A stretch of 64,000 nucleotides of DNA from Candidatus Parcubacteria bacterium (GTDB lineage: Bacteria; Patescibacteriota; Minisyncoccia; Minisyncoccales; JAGLUP01): the NCBI GenBank assembly GCA_023134715.1, contig JAGLUP010000002.1, forward strand, positions 1-64,000. The letters run 5' to 3'. Positions 41,903-50,960 of this stretch are shown here, piece after piece. The notes beneath the pieces were generated by a model. It made no database searches and was not told the origin of the DNA. It saw only the letters and a program-made list of their open reading frames with translations. Position numbers and translations under genes: made by a program. Each line of letters begins with the position of its first letter. Position 1 is the stretch's first letter.

Positions 41903-41949
41903 GGGGAAAAAGAGCTTAAAATAAAAAGAGACCGTCCTAATAAGTCGCC

Positions 41950-42888
41950 ATGGCAAATTCATCTTATCAGAAGGATAAATCTCTGTCAATTGGGGAAAAC
42001 TCTATTAGATATTTGTATAAAGAGTTTGATAAAGAATATTTAAATTATTACAAAAAACAAGTGGTGGAGTTTCAAAAAAAATATCCTGATATCACCAATA
42101 AAAATAGGCGAACAGGAAAATCTTTAAAAAACATTTGTTTTTTTATTTGGCATTACACTGATGGAGAAAAAGGCAAGGTGTTTGACTTGCTTTTTGATAC
42201 TTCAGTACTACTTTCGGCTCAAGACGATTTTTTAGATAATCCTCAAATTGATTATCAAAATAAAGAGAAATTTCACTCTGTTTGTAAGGATTTGCTTAAC
42301 GGCAAAAATTGTAATTTAACTAAGATTGATACGGCACAACTTCAAGAGCTGATATCGCTTTGGAAAACAATAATTAAAAAAATTAAGAATTCTTCATCTC
42401 GGGGAGTTTATCTTTATTGGAAAAAAACTGCTGAACAAATGAATGAAGCAATGAAAAAAGAAGTTTATCTATCAAAGAACCAAAGAGTTGCTTTCGATGA
42501 TTATATAAAAAAAGCGGTATACAGCATAGGAGCTATTTTTATTTGGACTACTTATCTCATAATAAAAAAAGCGCCTATCAGCACTTTGGAAAAATTAAAA
42601 CCTATTTTTTTGAGAGGAGCTATAATAGCTCGATTTAGTAATGATATATGTAGTTATAGAAAAAATAAAAATAAAATTAATGCAGTAAATATAATTATGA
42701 ATAAAAAAAATTCTGAAAAATACATTTTAGGCCTAATTAGAAAAGAAAAACAAAAATTAAATAAAGATTTGGAGGGATTACAAATAGAGAAATGGATTAA
42801 ACAAGCAATACAGCGCTCTACTGATTTTTTAATTGAATTTTACAAAAACTCAGATTTTACAAAAACTTTTTCTAAAAAAGAAAATTAA
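41950..42888 (+). CDS. Class I terpene-synthase-like protein
   Basis: 312 helical residues. SAQDDFLDNP (about 91-97) fits the first Asp-rich DDxxD metal motif. ARFSNDICSYRKNKN (about 227-240) fits the second NDxxSxxxE (NSE) motif, with the spacing of about 138 residues normal for class I terpene cyclases; the final Glu is replaced by Lys/Asn. Together with the adjacent oxidoreductase this suggests a terpenoid or prenyl-lipid pathway. Assignment is by motif only. Confidence 0.6.
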   Translation: MANSSYQKDKSLSIGENSIRYLYKEFDKEYLNYYKKQVVEFQKKYPDITNKNRRTGKSLKNICFFIWHYTDGEKGKVFDLLFDTSVLLSAQDDFLDNPQIDYQNKEKFHSVCKDLLNGKNCNLTKIDTAQLQELISLWKTIIKKIKNSSSRGVYLYWKKTAEQMNEAMKKEVYLSKNQRVAFDDYIKKAVYSIGAIFIWTTYLIIKKAPISTLEKLKPIFLRGAIIARFSNDICSYRKNKNKINAVNIIMNKKNSEKYILGLIRKEKQKLNKDLEGLQIEKWIKQAIQRSTDFLIEFYKNSDFTKTFSKKEN

Positions 42889-42908
42889 ATTAAACTTAAG
42901 AAATTTTT

Positions 42909-42940
42909 CCCTCACATTTTTTAGCGTGAGATTTTTATTT
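42909..42940 (+). terminator. Intrinsic terminator
   Basis: CTCAC/GTGAG stem with a T-rich loop, followed by A and five T. Confidence 0.7.
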
Positions 42941-43032
42941 TCCTTTATTTTTGAGTTTAGTTGTAGCAAGCCCCGTATTAAGTATTGAAAAAATCGCTGG
43001 TGCGAGGTAAAATTATATAAAGGATTGAAATT

Positions 43033-44601
43033 ATGGATTTGGCCTTGATTCACAAGATAATTGTTATGTTAATTGACGCTATTGGATTATGGCTGGCTTT
43101 TTGGGTTTTATCTGCTAATCGGAAATCGAAAGTTAATCAGATGTTCTTTCTGATGACAATTTTTATTCTTTTATGGATAACCCTTTGTTATTTTAGCGGA
43201 ACACTAATACATAATTTAGAACTATCTTTATTCTTGGGTAGATTAGCGTATGGCACAACTATTCTTTTTTTTATCCCATTTTATTTTTTCTCTCTTAGTT
43301 TTGTGGAAAAAAAGGAAAGATTTTTACTTCTAAAAATACTTATTCCAATTAGCAGTTTAATACTTTTTTTATTTTCTGTTTTTACAGATTTTATGGCTGT
43401 GTATATGACACCTACAAAATTTGGTGTTGTGCCCATATTAGGGCAAGGAAAATTTATTTATTTTGGATTTGTATTGTTTGTAACCTTATTAGTTATAATC
43501 CGACTTTTTAAAAAATACTTTAAATCATTAAGGAAAGAAAAACTTAAGGTTCAATATTTTTTAGTTGGTCTTTTTATTTTTATAGTGGCAAACCTTATTT
43601 TTAATGTCATTTTACCTTTTGGGCAAAAAATTCCTCAATATTATTATATTGGCAACTATTCAGTTGTTTTTTTGCTTGGGTTTACGGCTTATGCGATTGT
43701 AAAGCAAGAATTATTTGAAATAAAGGTTGTTTTAACTTCACTTCTTGTGGGATTGATTGCTATTTTACTTTTGATAAATACTTTGGTTTCTCAAACAACT
43801 TTTGAATATGCATGGAAAGGAGCCATTTTTGTTTTATTCTTGGTTTTTGGCCAAATGCTTATTAAAAACATAACAGGAGAAGTAAAAAGAAGAGAAGAAG
43901 TAGAAAAAATATCTAATGCAAAATCAGAGTTTATTTCTATTGCTTCGCATCAGTTAAGAGCGCCTCTAACTGCTGTAAAAGGATATATTTCAATGCTGGT
44001 TGAGGGAACTTATGGAAACTTACCCAGAAAAGCTCTTATGCCTATGAAAAACGTTTATACGTCAAATGAAAGGTTGCTAAATCTTGTTGAAAATCTTTTA
44101 AATGTCTCTCGAATTGAATCAGGCAGGATAGAGATGAATTATAAAGAAACCTCTTTGGAAGATTTAATTTCTTCTGTTATTAAAGAAATGAAAATTAACG
44201 CGCGAGAAAAAAAGATTTATTTAAAATTTGAAAAATCGAAAAAACCTTTGCCTAAAATTAATATTGACCCGCAGAAAATAAGGCAAGTTGTTTTGAATTT
44301 GATTGACAATGCTATCCACTACACAAAAAAAGGAGGAATAATAATAAAAATTAAGATACAAGATAGTAAATACCAGATACAAATAATAGATACAGGGGAG
44401 GGGATGACTAAGGAGGAATTGGGAAAGGTTTTTCAAAGCTTTTCCCGCGGCACGGCAGGCAACCGATTCTGGACTGAAGGAGCAGGTTTGGGCTTATACA
44501 TTGCTCGCAAGTTCGTGGAAATGCACAAGGGCAAAATCTGGGCAGAGTCAAAGGGCAGGTCCAAAGGCAGCCAGTTTTATGTGGAGCTGCCAGCGAAATA
44601 A
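43033..44601 (+). CDS. Membrane sensor histidine kinase (7TM N-terminal type)
   Basis: 522 residues. About seven TM helices in the first 270 residues, then a HisKA domain with SHQLRAPLTAVKGYISML (His about 305) and an HATPase domain: N-box NLIDNAIHY, G1 DTGEGM, G2 GAGLGLYIA. No response regulator is adjacent. Its last 8-27 codons (ending KGSQFYVELPAK) are duplicated four times downstream, each copy after an unrelated inserted gene. Confidence 0.93.
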   Translation: MDLALIHKIIVMLIDAIGLWLAFWVLSANRKSKVNQMFFLMTIFILLWITLCYFSGTLIHNLELSLFLGRLAYGTTILFFIPFYFFSLSFVEKKERFLLLKILIPISSLILFLFSVFTDFMAVYMTPTKFGVVPILGQGKFIYFGFVLFVTLLVIIRLFKKYFKSLRKEKLKVQYFLVGLFIFIVANLIFNVILPFGQKIPQYYYIGNYSVVFLLGFTAYAIVKQELFEIKVVLTSLLVGLIAILLLINTLVSQTTFEYAWKGAIFVLFLVFGQMLIKNITGEVKRREEVEKISNAKSEFISIASHQLRAPLTAVKGYISMLVEGTYGNLPRKALMPMKNVYTSNERLLNLVENLLNVSRIESGRIEMNYKETSLEDLISSVIKEMKINAREKKIYLKFEKSKKPLPKINIDPQKIRQVVLNLIDNAIHYTKKGGIIIKIKIQDSKYQIQIIDTGEGMTKEELGKVFQSFSRGTAGNRFWTEGAGLGLYIARKFVEMHKGKIWAESKGRSKGSQFYVELPAK

Positions 44602-44611
44602 TTTAAAATTT
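44524..44611 (+). repeat. Histidine-kinase 3'-end repeat, copy 1 (in gene)
   Basis: Codes for HKGKIWAESKGRSKGSQFYV and ELPAK, then TAATTTAAAATT. Reference copy for those at 46486, 49230, 50182 and 50961. Confidence 0.9.
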
Positions 44612-44663
44612 ATGATACCGAGCTAATGAAAATATTTCAAAAGTCACAAAAATTATCTATAAT

Positions 44664-46331
44664 ATGTTAAAAAAACAATCAGTTAAGAAAAAAATATTTA
44701 TTGGAGCTGCTTGGCCTTACGCCAACGGTTCACTTCACTTAGGGCACGTGGCAGGACTAATTGGTGGAGATATTATAGCGCGTTATTACCGCCTTTGCGC
44801 AAATGATGTGTTATTTGTGTCTGGAACTGATTGCCATGGTACGCCAATTGTAATTGAAGCGGAGAAAAAGGGAATCCATCCCTCCAAGATTGCTGAAAAA
44901 TATCATAAAGAATTTATAAAAACCCTTGTTAGTGGCCTAAACTTTTCCTATGATTGTTATACAAAAACAACGACTGAAAAACATAAAGAGGTTGTTCAAA
45001 ATATTTTCCTTAAATTATATAAAAAAGGTTATATTTACACTAAAACAGAAGAGCTGCCTTTCTGTCCTAAATGCAAGCGCTTTTTGCCAGATCGCTATAT
45101 TGAAGGAGAATGTCCTAAATGCCATTATAAAAAAGCAAGAGGAGACCAGTGCGATGAATGTGGAAATTTAATGAACACAAAAGAACTTTTAAGAGCGCGT
45201 TGTAAAAATTGCAATAATACTCCGGAATGGAAATCGTCTGAACATTTTTTTCTTAAACTTTCATCTTTTCAAAATAAGCTTAAAAAACGAGTGGCTAAAA
45301 GTAGGGGATGGCGGTCAAACGCTACAAAATTTACTTTAAATTTATTAAAGGAAGGCCTACCAGACAGAGCAATTACTCGTGATACAGAATGGGGTGTTCC
45401 AATTCCATTAAAGGGATATACTAACAAACGAATATATGTTTGGTTTGAAGCGGTATGCGGATACTTATCAGCTAGTAAAGAATGGTCAGAAAAACAAAAT
45501 AAAAAAAATAAATGGGAATCATTTTGGCTAAAAGATAATTCTATTCATTATTATGTTCATGGGAAAGACAATATTCCATTTCATACTATAATTTGGCCTT
45601 CGATGCTTATGGCTTTTGGTGACTTACACTTACCTGATAAAATTATTTCTTCAGAATATCTTACGCTAGAGAAAAAACAGTTTTCAAAGAGTCGTAATTG
45701 GGCAGTTTGGCTGCCAGACTTTTTAAAAGACTTTGATTCTGAAATGCTTAGATATTATCTAATAATCAATGGCCCTGAAAATTCAGATACTGACTTTTCT
45801 TGGAAAGAATTTCAAACCAAAATAAACAATGAACTCGTCGCCAACTTTGGCAATCTTGCGCATAGAACATTTTCCCTGATTAAGAAAAATTTTCCTAATG
45901 GCATTGAGTTTCCAAAAAAATTAGACAATAAAAGCAAACAACTGTTAAAGCAAGCAGAAAAAAGCTTCACTCTTATTGGCGAAGCAATCCAGGAAGCGCG
46001 CTTTAGGCAGGGATTAAAAATAGCCATGGATCTTTCAGATCAGGCCAATCAATATTTAAGCGATGCCGCTCCATGGGAAAGTGTCAAAAATAATCACTCT
46101 CAGGCAGCAAAAGATTTAGCAGTAACAGCTCACATAATTCGCTGTTTGGCTATTTTGCTAAATCCATTTATTCCCCTAACAATCAAAAGAATTAAACAAA
46201 TCACAAAAAACGATCCAGAAAAAATTTGGCAGTATCCAACACCTGGATTTGTCCAAATTGCAGACCTAAAGCCTTTATATAAAAAAATAGATGATTCTGA
46301 AATAAAGAATCAAATTGAACGATTAGGTTAA
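44664..46331 (+). CDS. metG: Methionyl-tRNA synthetase
   Basis: 555 residues. Class I HIGH-type AAWPYANGSLHLGHVAG, four CxxC zinc knuckles (CPKC, CPKC, CDEC, CKNC, about 131-180), WFEAVCGYLSASKEW and the KMSKS-equivalent QFSKSRNWAVW. Anticodon-binding helices at the C-terminus; no tRNA-binding extension. It lies between copies 1 and 2 of the kinase 3'-end repeat, which suggests acquisition. Methionyl-tRNA formation is its expected role. Confidence 0.94.
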   Translation: MLKKQSVKKKIFIGAAWPYANGSLHLGHVAGLIGGDIIARYYRLCANDVLFVSGTDCHGTPIVIEAEKKGIHPSKIAEKYHKEFIKTLVSGLNFSYDCYTKTTTEKHKEVVQNIFLKLYKKGYIYTKTEELPFCPKCKRFLPDRYIEGECPKCHYKKARGDQCDECGNLMNTKELLRARCKNCNNTPEWKSSEHFFLKLSSFQNKLKKRVAKSRGWRSNATKFTLNLLKEGLPDRAITRDTEWGVPIPLKGYTNKRIYVWFEAVCGYLSASKEWSEKQNKKNKWESFWLKDNSIHYYVHGKDNIPFHTIIWPSMLMAFGDLHLPDKIISSEYLTLEKKQFSKSRNWAVWLPDFLKDFDSEMLRYYLIINGPENSDTDFSWKEFQTKINNELVANFGNLAHRTFSLIKKNFPNGIEFPKKLDNKSKQLLKQAEKSFTLIGEAIQEARFRQGLKIAMDLSDQANQYLSDAAPWESVKNNHSQAAKDLAVTAHIIRCLAILLNPFIPLTIKRIKQITKNDPEKIWQYPTPGFVQIADLKPLYKKIDDSEIKNQIERLG

Positions 46332-46485
46332 AAGAAAAGCCGAATATTTATAATTCAAGATAATCAAGAAAAATTAGTTAAAATTTTTCAGAATTTTTCC
46401 CGGGACAGAGTAAATAATAATTTTTAAATAAAAAATTTGACCTTGTGTCCTATAACATCACACAAAAACAAGATGTAAGCCAATA

Positions 46486-46532
46486 AACCCAAAAGTAGTC
46501 AGTTTTATGTGGAATTGCCGGTGGAATAATTC
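46486..46532 (+). repeat. Histidine-kinase 3'-end repeat, copy 2
   Basis: Reads P-K-S-S-Q-F-Y-V-E-L-P-V-E-stop, in frame, 155 bases after metG. Third-position changes relative to copy 1. Confidence 0.8.
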
Positions 46533-46533
46533 C

Positions 46534-46562
46534 TTAACTAATTAAGAATATTGTTGTATAAT
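46534..46562 (+). promoter_or_regulatory. Promoter of the SepRS-SepCysS operon
   Basis: TTAACT (46534-46539) and TATAAT (46557-46562), 17-base spacer, ten bases before ATG 46572. It begins right after repeat copy 2. Confidence 0.55.
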
Positions 46563-46571
46563 AAAAATACT

Positions 46572-48110
46572 ATGGATAATGATAAAATAAAAAATAAAGG
46601 GTTGTGGGATATTAAAAAATTAAAAGAGAAAAAGGAAAAAGATTTTGAAAAAACATGGCTTGAAACAGCCAAGCTTTTACCGAGAAATACCCATCTTAAA
46701 TTAAAAAACAAAGGAACGCCGAATTTAGTCGCAGAGATGATAGAAAAATCAAGAAAAATTCTTTTAAATGCTGGCTTTAGAGAAGTGATAAATAAAACTA
46801 TTTTACCTGAAGATGATATTTATAAACAATATGGCCCGGAGAGTCCTTTAATTTTAGATAGAACCTATTATCTCGCGACCCCATCTAAGCCAGATATAGG
46901 ATTAAGCAAAAAGAGAATTGAGGAAATAAGCAAAATAATAGGAAGTTTTACTTCGGAAAAATTGCAAAACATATTGCGCGACTATAAAAAGGGAATAATA
47001 GAGGGAGACGATTTAATTGAAGAAATAGTTAATAAACTTAAGATAAAGCCAGAACAGGCTACGGCAATAATTGAAAAGGTTTTTCCAGAATTTAAAAAAA
47101 ATAGACCGGTTTGTTCTAATCTAACATTAAGGGGGCATATGACAGCTACTTGGTATCATACTCTTGCCGCCCTTCAAGACAAAGAGGAATTTCCAATAGC
47201 GTTATTTTCTGTCGGGCCTCGCTATAGAAACGAACAAAGAGAGGATTTCAGCCATCTTTGCGTCCATAATTCCGCTTCTATGGTAATTATGGATCCTGAA
47301 ATAAGCATTGAAGCAGGCAGAAAAATTACAAAAGAAATTTTAAAAGAATACGGCTTTAAGGACGCAAAATTTGAGAAAAAAAAGGCAACTGCAAAATATT
47401 ACGCGCCGGAACAAGAAGAAGAAGTATTTGTGAAAAAATTCGGAAAGTGGATTGAAATAGCAAATATAGGAATGTATTCTCCAATCTCTTTGGCAAATTT
47501 TAAAATTCGCTATCCTGTGTTTAATGCTGGCTTTGGCATAGAAAGATTAGCTATGGTGTTAGAAAATATCAAAGATATAAGAAAACTTGTTTATCCTCAA
47601 TTTTATGAAAAAGAATATACTGATGAAGAAATAGCTGAATCCATCAGTTATATAAAAGAGCCCTCTACTTTAAAGTGTAAAAAAATAGCCGAGTCAATAG
47701 AAAAAACAGCAAGGAAAGAAAAAGATGAAGCATCTCCTTGCGAAATTGAAGCATATAAAGATAATTCAATTAAAGTGGAAATTATAGAAAAGGAAGAAAA
47801 TAAAAAATTAATTGGTCCCGCCGGACTAAATTATATTTGCGTAAAAGATGAAAATATATATCCAGATATTTCTCAATCTGGAATTCCGACAGGGAAATCT
47901 TATATTTCAGGCATAGCTAACGCGATTGCATACGAGATTGAAAAAGGAAATATCCCGTTTGCGCTTAAAGTTAAAACAGTAAAGGGGCTTTCTGATATTA
48001 ATATGAAAATTCCAAAACATATTAGAGATTATTTAGAGGGAAAAGGAAAAAAAATCGGTTTAAGCGGATATGCGTTTGTGGAAATCCAAGTTAAAAAAAA
48101 TAAAAAATGA
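46572..48110 (+). CDS. sepS: O-phosphoseryl-tRNA(Cys) synthetase (SepRS)
   Basis: Class II synthetase that charges tRNA-Cys with O-phosphoserine, the first step of tRNA-dependent cysteine synthesis. Family landmarks: YYLATPSKPDIGLSKKRIEEI, KVFPEFKKNRP, TLRGHMTATWYHTLAAL, motif 2 FSVGPRYRNEQREDFSHL, WIEIANIGMYSPISL and GFGIERLAMVL, then SPCEIEAY and GISGxA-like end. ATG 46572 chosen over an upstream TTG. Overlaps SepCysS by four bases. Confidence 0.93.
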   Translation: MDNDKIKNKGLWDIKKLKEKKEKDFEKTWLETAKLLPRNTHLKLKNKGTPNLVAEMIEKSRKILLNAGFREVINKTILPEDDIYKQYGPESPLILDRTYYLATPSKPDIGLSKKRIEEISKIIGSFTSEKLQNILRDYKKGIIEGDDLIEEIVNKLKIKPEQATAIIEKVFPEFKKNRPVCSNLTLRGHMTATWYHTLAALQDKEEFPIALFSVGPRYRNEQREDFSHLCVHNSASMVIMDPEISIEAGRKITKEILKEYGFKDAKFEKKKATAKYYAPEQEEEVFVKKFGKWIEIANIGMYSPISLANFKIRYPVFNAGFGIERLAMVLENIKDIRKLVYPQFYEKEYTDEEIAESISYIKEPSTLKCKKIAESIEKTARKEKDEASPCEIEAYKDNSIKVEIIEKEENKKLIGPAGLNYICVKDENIYPDISQSGIPTGKSYISGIANAIAYEIEKGNIPFALKVKTVKGLSDINMKIPKHIRDYLEGKGKKIGLSGYAFVEIQVKKNKK

Positions 48111-49207
48111 TATACAAAAGACAAAACAAAAATAAAATAAATATTAATCCTATTCAAGCCGGGGGAATCTTAACACAAGACGCAAAGAAAACGCTTATTG
48201 AGTGGGGAGATGGTTATTCAGTATGTGATATTTGGTATAGCGGAAAAATTGATAAAATAGAAAATCCGCAAATCAGAAAATTTATTGATGAAGCTCTGCC
48301 AAAATTTCTCGGAAGCGACATTGTAAGAATAATAGGAGGGGCAAGAGAAGGAATATGCGCTATTATGCGCGCTGTGACAAAGCCAGGAGATACTATTTTA
48401 ATAGACGAAAATAAACATTACACAACCGTGCTTGCCGCTGAAAAAAACGACTTAAAGGTTATTGAAGTTCCAAACTCTGGACACCCTCAATATAAAATTG
48501 ATGTTAAAGATTATGAAAAATTAATAAAAAAACATAAGCCAGCTTTAATTTTATTAACTTATCCAGACGGAAATTATGGAAATATGCCAGACGCAAAAAA
48601 ACTTGGAGAAATCGTTTCAAAATATAATATTCCTTATTTATTAAACGCCGCTTATTCCGCGGGAAGGTTGCCTGTTAGCTTAAGCGCTATTAACGCAGAT
48701 TTTATAGTCACATCCGGACATAAAAGCATGGCTTCTTCCGAGCCCATTGGAATATTGGGTTTTAGAAAAAAATGGAAAGATATTTTATTTAAAAAATCTT
48801 CTTTTTATCCTGATAAAGAAATTGAATTTTTAGGCCATTATCAGAAAGGCGCGCCGATGATGACTTTAATGGCTTCTTTTCCTTATGTTGTAAAACGAGT
48901 AAAGAATTGGGAAGAACAAGTGGAAAAAGCAAGATGGTTTTCAGCTGAAATGGAAAACCTTGGTTTTAAGCAATTGGGTGAAAAACCGCATAACCATGAC
49001 TTGCTTTTTTTTGAAAGCCCTCAGCTTTATAAAATCTCGCAAAAACACAAAGATGGAAGATTTTTTCTTTATAAAGAACTAAAAAAGAATGGAATTTATG
49101 GAATAAAGCCAGGACTAACTAAATATTTTAAACTTTCAACATTTGCCGCGTCAAAACAAGACCTGCAAAAGATATTAAAAACTTTTGAAGAAATATTAAG
49201 AAAATAA
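48107..49207 (+). CDS. pscS: Sep-tRNA:Cys-tRNA synthase (SepCysS)
   Basis: PLP enzyme that converts phosphoseryl-tRNA(Cys) to cysteinyl-tRNA(Cys) with a sulfur donor. Conserved parts: NINPIQAGGILTQDAKKTL, WGDGYSVCD (Cys), IIGGAREGICAIM, LLTYPDGNYGNMPDA and the PLP lysine in TSGHKSMASSEPIG (about residue 206). 366 residues, normal length. Translationally coupled to SepRS. No SepCysE gene is seen, and a sulfur source is not identified. Confidence 0.94.
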   Translation: MIYKRQNKNKININPIQAGGILTQDAKKTLIEWGDGYSVCDIWYSGKIDKIENPQIRKFIDEALPKFLGSDIVRIIGGAREGICAIMRAVTKPGDTILIDENKHYTTVLAAEKNDLKVIEVPNSGHPQYKIDVKDYEKLIKKHKPALILLTYPDGNYGNMPDAKKLGEIVSKYNIPYLLNAAYSAGRLPVSLSAINADFIVTSGHKSMASSEPIGILGFRKKWKDILFKKSSFYPDKEIEFLGHYQKGAPMMTLMASFPYVVKRVKNWEEQVEKARWFSAEMENLGFKQLGEKPHNHDLLFFESPQLYKISQKHKDGRFFLYKELKKNGIYGIKPGLTKYFKLSTFAASKQDLQKILKTFEEILRK

Positions 49208-49229
49208 ATTATAAAAATTATGCATCGCA

Positions 49230-49265
49230 ATAATCCAGTTTTATGTTGAACTGCAGATTAAGTAG
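49230..49265 (+). repeat. Histidine-kinase 3'-end repeat, copy 3
   Basis: Short decayed copy reading Q-F-Y-V-E-L-Q-I-K-stop, 25 bases after SepCysS. Confidence 0.65.
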
Positions 49266-49280
49266 AATTCATTTACAATT

Positions 49281-50168
49281 GTGAAAGCAATAAAATTATA
49301 TAAAAAATTAGAAAAAGATTTTATCAAGCCTTCTTTGAGTGATGATTGGGCGAGATATATGGATTTAATATCTGATTTTCTTTCAGAAAATTTTAAAAAA
49401 CGTTCAATGGGATTAGTGTGCGACAATACTCAAGATATTAATAAAATTTATACTGCTGTATTTCCTTCAGATGAAATTATGCAATTAATTTTGGATAAAA
49501 ATGAAACCGATATTATGCTTTTTGTCCATCACCCCTCAATTTGGGTTTTAGGTAAAAAGTTCAAAGTTTCTCAGAAAACAAATAGGGCTATAGTTTTTCG
49601 AGAAATGAATAGAAATTTATTACAACAGTTTTAAAAAAGAAGAATATCTATTTATAATTTACATGTTCCTTTAGATGATTACGGAGAATATTCAACAAGC
49701 GTAACTCTATCAAAGGCCTTAAAAACGAAACCAGAAAAACCATTTGCTCCTTATTTTGGTGGATTGTGTGGCGTAGTTGCAAAAACCGACATAAAGACAG
49801 TAAAAAATTTAAAAAAAAGAATAGAAAAAGTTGTTAACCACAATGTTAGATTGTATTCTTATGGAACAAACGAAATAAAAAACAAAAAATTTGCAATAAT
49901 CGCCGGAGGAGGTAATTCACCAGAGGAAATTTCCAATATCGCGGAGCTTGGAATAAATACCTTTATTACCGGCGTAACTAAATTAGACAAAAATTATTTA
50001 CCTTCAGTTAAGGCACACAGTTTATTAAAAAAATTTAGAATAAATCTCATTGGAGCAACACATTACTCAACGGAAAAATTTGCCTGCATTGCTATATGTA
50101 AATATTTTGAGAGATTAGGGTTGCCATCTGAATTTATAGAGGATAAACCTTTATTAGCAGATATGTAA
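49281..50168 (+). pseudogene. NIF3-like (YbgI/YqfO) gene with one in-frame stop
   Basis: Two halves in the same frame. The first (117 residues, GTG start) has the dinuclear-metal motif region IMLFVHHPSIW and GLVCDNTQD; the second has YFGGLCGVVAKTD, IIAGGGNSPEEISNIAELG and ATHYSTEKFACIAI. Between them the stop TAA at 49632-49634 interrupts an otherwise conserved stretch that continues KRRISIYNLHVPLDDYGEYSTS. Single-base nonsense mutation or assembly error is likely; readthrough is possible. Confidence 0.8.
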
Positions 50169-50181
50169 GGGTTCTAATAAT

Positions 50182-50266
50182 ACACAAGGGTAAAATCTTG
50201 GCAGAAAGCGCTGGCAGGTCCAAAGGTAGTCAGTTTTATGTTGAACTGCCGGTGAAATAATTTTTC
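50182..50266 (+). repeat. Histidine-kinase 3'-end repeat, copy 4 (longest)
   Basis: Reads H-K-G-K-I-L-A-E-S-A then GRSKGSQFYVELPVK-stop in frame. About 25 codons match the kinase C-terminus with many silent changes. Confidence 0.9.
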
Positions 50267-50274
50267 TTGACTTT

Positions 50275-50298
50275 TTATTTTTATTATTCTAAAATTAA
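50275..50298 (+). promoter_or_regulatory. Promoter of the RHH-PIN pair
   Basis: TTGACT followed about 17 bases later by TAAAAT, about 25 bases before ATG 50321 and immediately downstream of repeat copy 4. Exact ends are approximate. Confidence 0.4.
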
Positions 50299-50320
50299 AT
50301 TAGAATTAAAGCTAAAAAAT

Positions 50321-50527
50321 ATGACTATAAAACTATCTCCAAAAATTAAAAAAACAGTAAGAGAATTTGGTTATTTGGATGAGGAAAAATTTATCCGAGA
50401 AGCTATAGAAAAAAGATTAATGGAATTAAAAAAATTCCGCTTTTTTGCTATTTCTGAAGAGATAAGAAAAGGTTTAGAAAAGAAAGGAATAAAGCCAGAA
50501 GATGTCTTAAGGGAAATCAAATCTTAA
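50321..50527 (+). CDS. Putative antitoxin (RHH-like) of a PIN toxin pair
   Basis: 68 residues: MTIKLSPKIKKTVREFGYLD, EEKFIREAIEKRLMELKKF. The short beta strand followed by two helices (EKFIREAIEKRL) fits a ribbon-helix-helix antitoxin. It starts at ATG 50321. Three bases separate it from the PIN gene. Confidence 0.7.
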   Translation: MTIKLSPKIKKTVREFGYLDEEKFIREAIEKRLMELKKFRFFAISEEIRKGLEKKGIKPEDVLREIKS

Positions 50528-50530
50528 TCA

Positions 50531-50932
50531 ATGAAGATTAGAATTGTAATTGATGCCAACATTATAATTTCAGCTCTTCTTGGCGGAAAGCCAAGATTTA
50601 TTTTATTTGACACTAAATTCGAGTTTATTACTTCTGACTTTACCCTAAGAGAGGTAGAAAAATATATTCCTTTAATTTCTCGTAAATCTGGCGTTTTGGA
50701 GGAAGAAATCAAAAGGGGAATGTTCTTTTTACCTTTAAAAGTTGTATCTCATGATTATTATAAAGATTATATAAAGCAAGCAGAAGAATTAATTAAAGAA
50801 ATTGATAAAGACGATATTGATATTTTGGCTCTTTACTTAAAAGAAAAAACATTTCTATGGAGCCAAGATAAAGATTTTGAAAAAGTGAAGTTTAAGATAA
50901 ACCTGCTCAAAACAGAAGACCTTGTTTTATAA
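50531..50932 (+). CDS. PIN-domain ribonuclease toxin
   Basis: 133 residues. PIN active-site acids are visible: VIDANIIISALLG (D8), TLREVEKY (E), DKDDIDILALYL and WSQDKDFEK. This is the VapC-type nuclease class, which usually cleaves tRNA or rRNA and is neutralised by the upstream partner. It lies between copies 4 and 5 of the kinase 3'-end repeat. Confidence 0.87.
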   Translation: MKIRIVIDANIIISALLGGKPRFILFDTKFEFITSDFTLREVEKYIPLISRKSGVLEEEIKRGMFFLPLKVVSHDYYKDYIKQAEELIKEIDKDDIDILALYLKEKTFLWSQDKDFEKVKFKINLLKTEDLVL

Positions 50933-50960
50933 TTCTATTTTTATTGCCCGCAAGTGCAAC

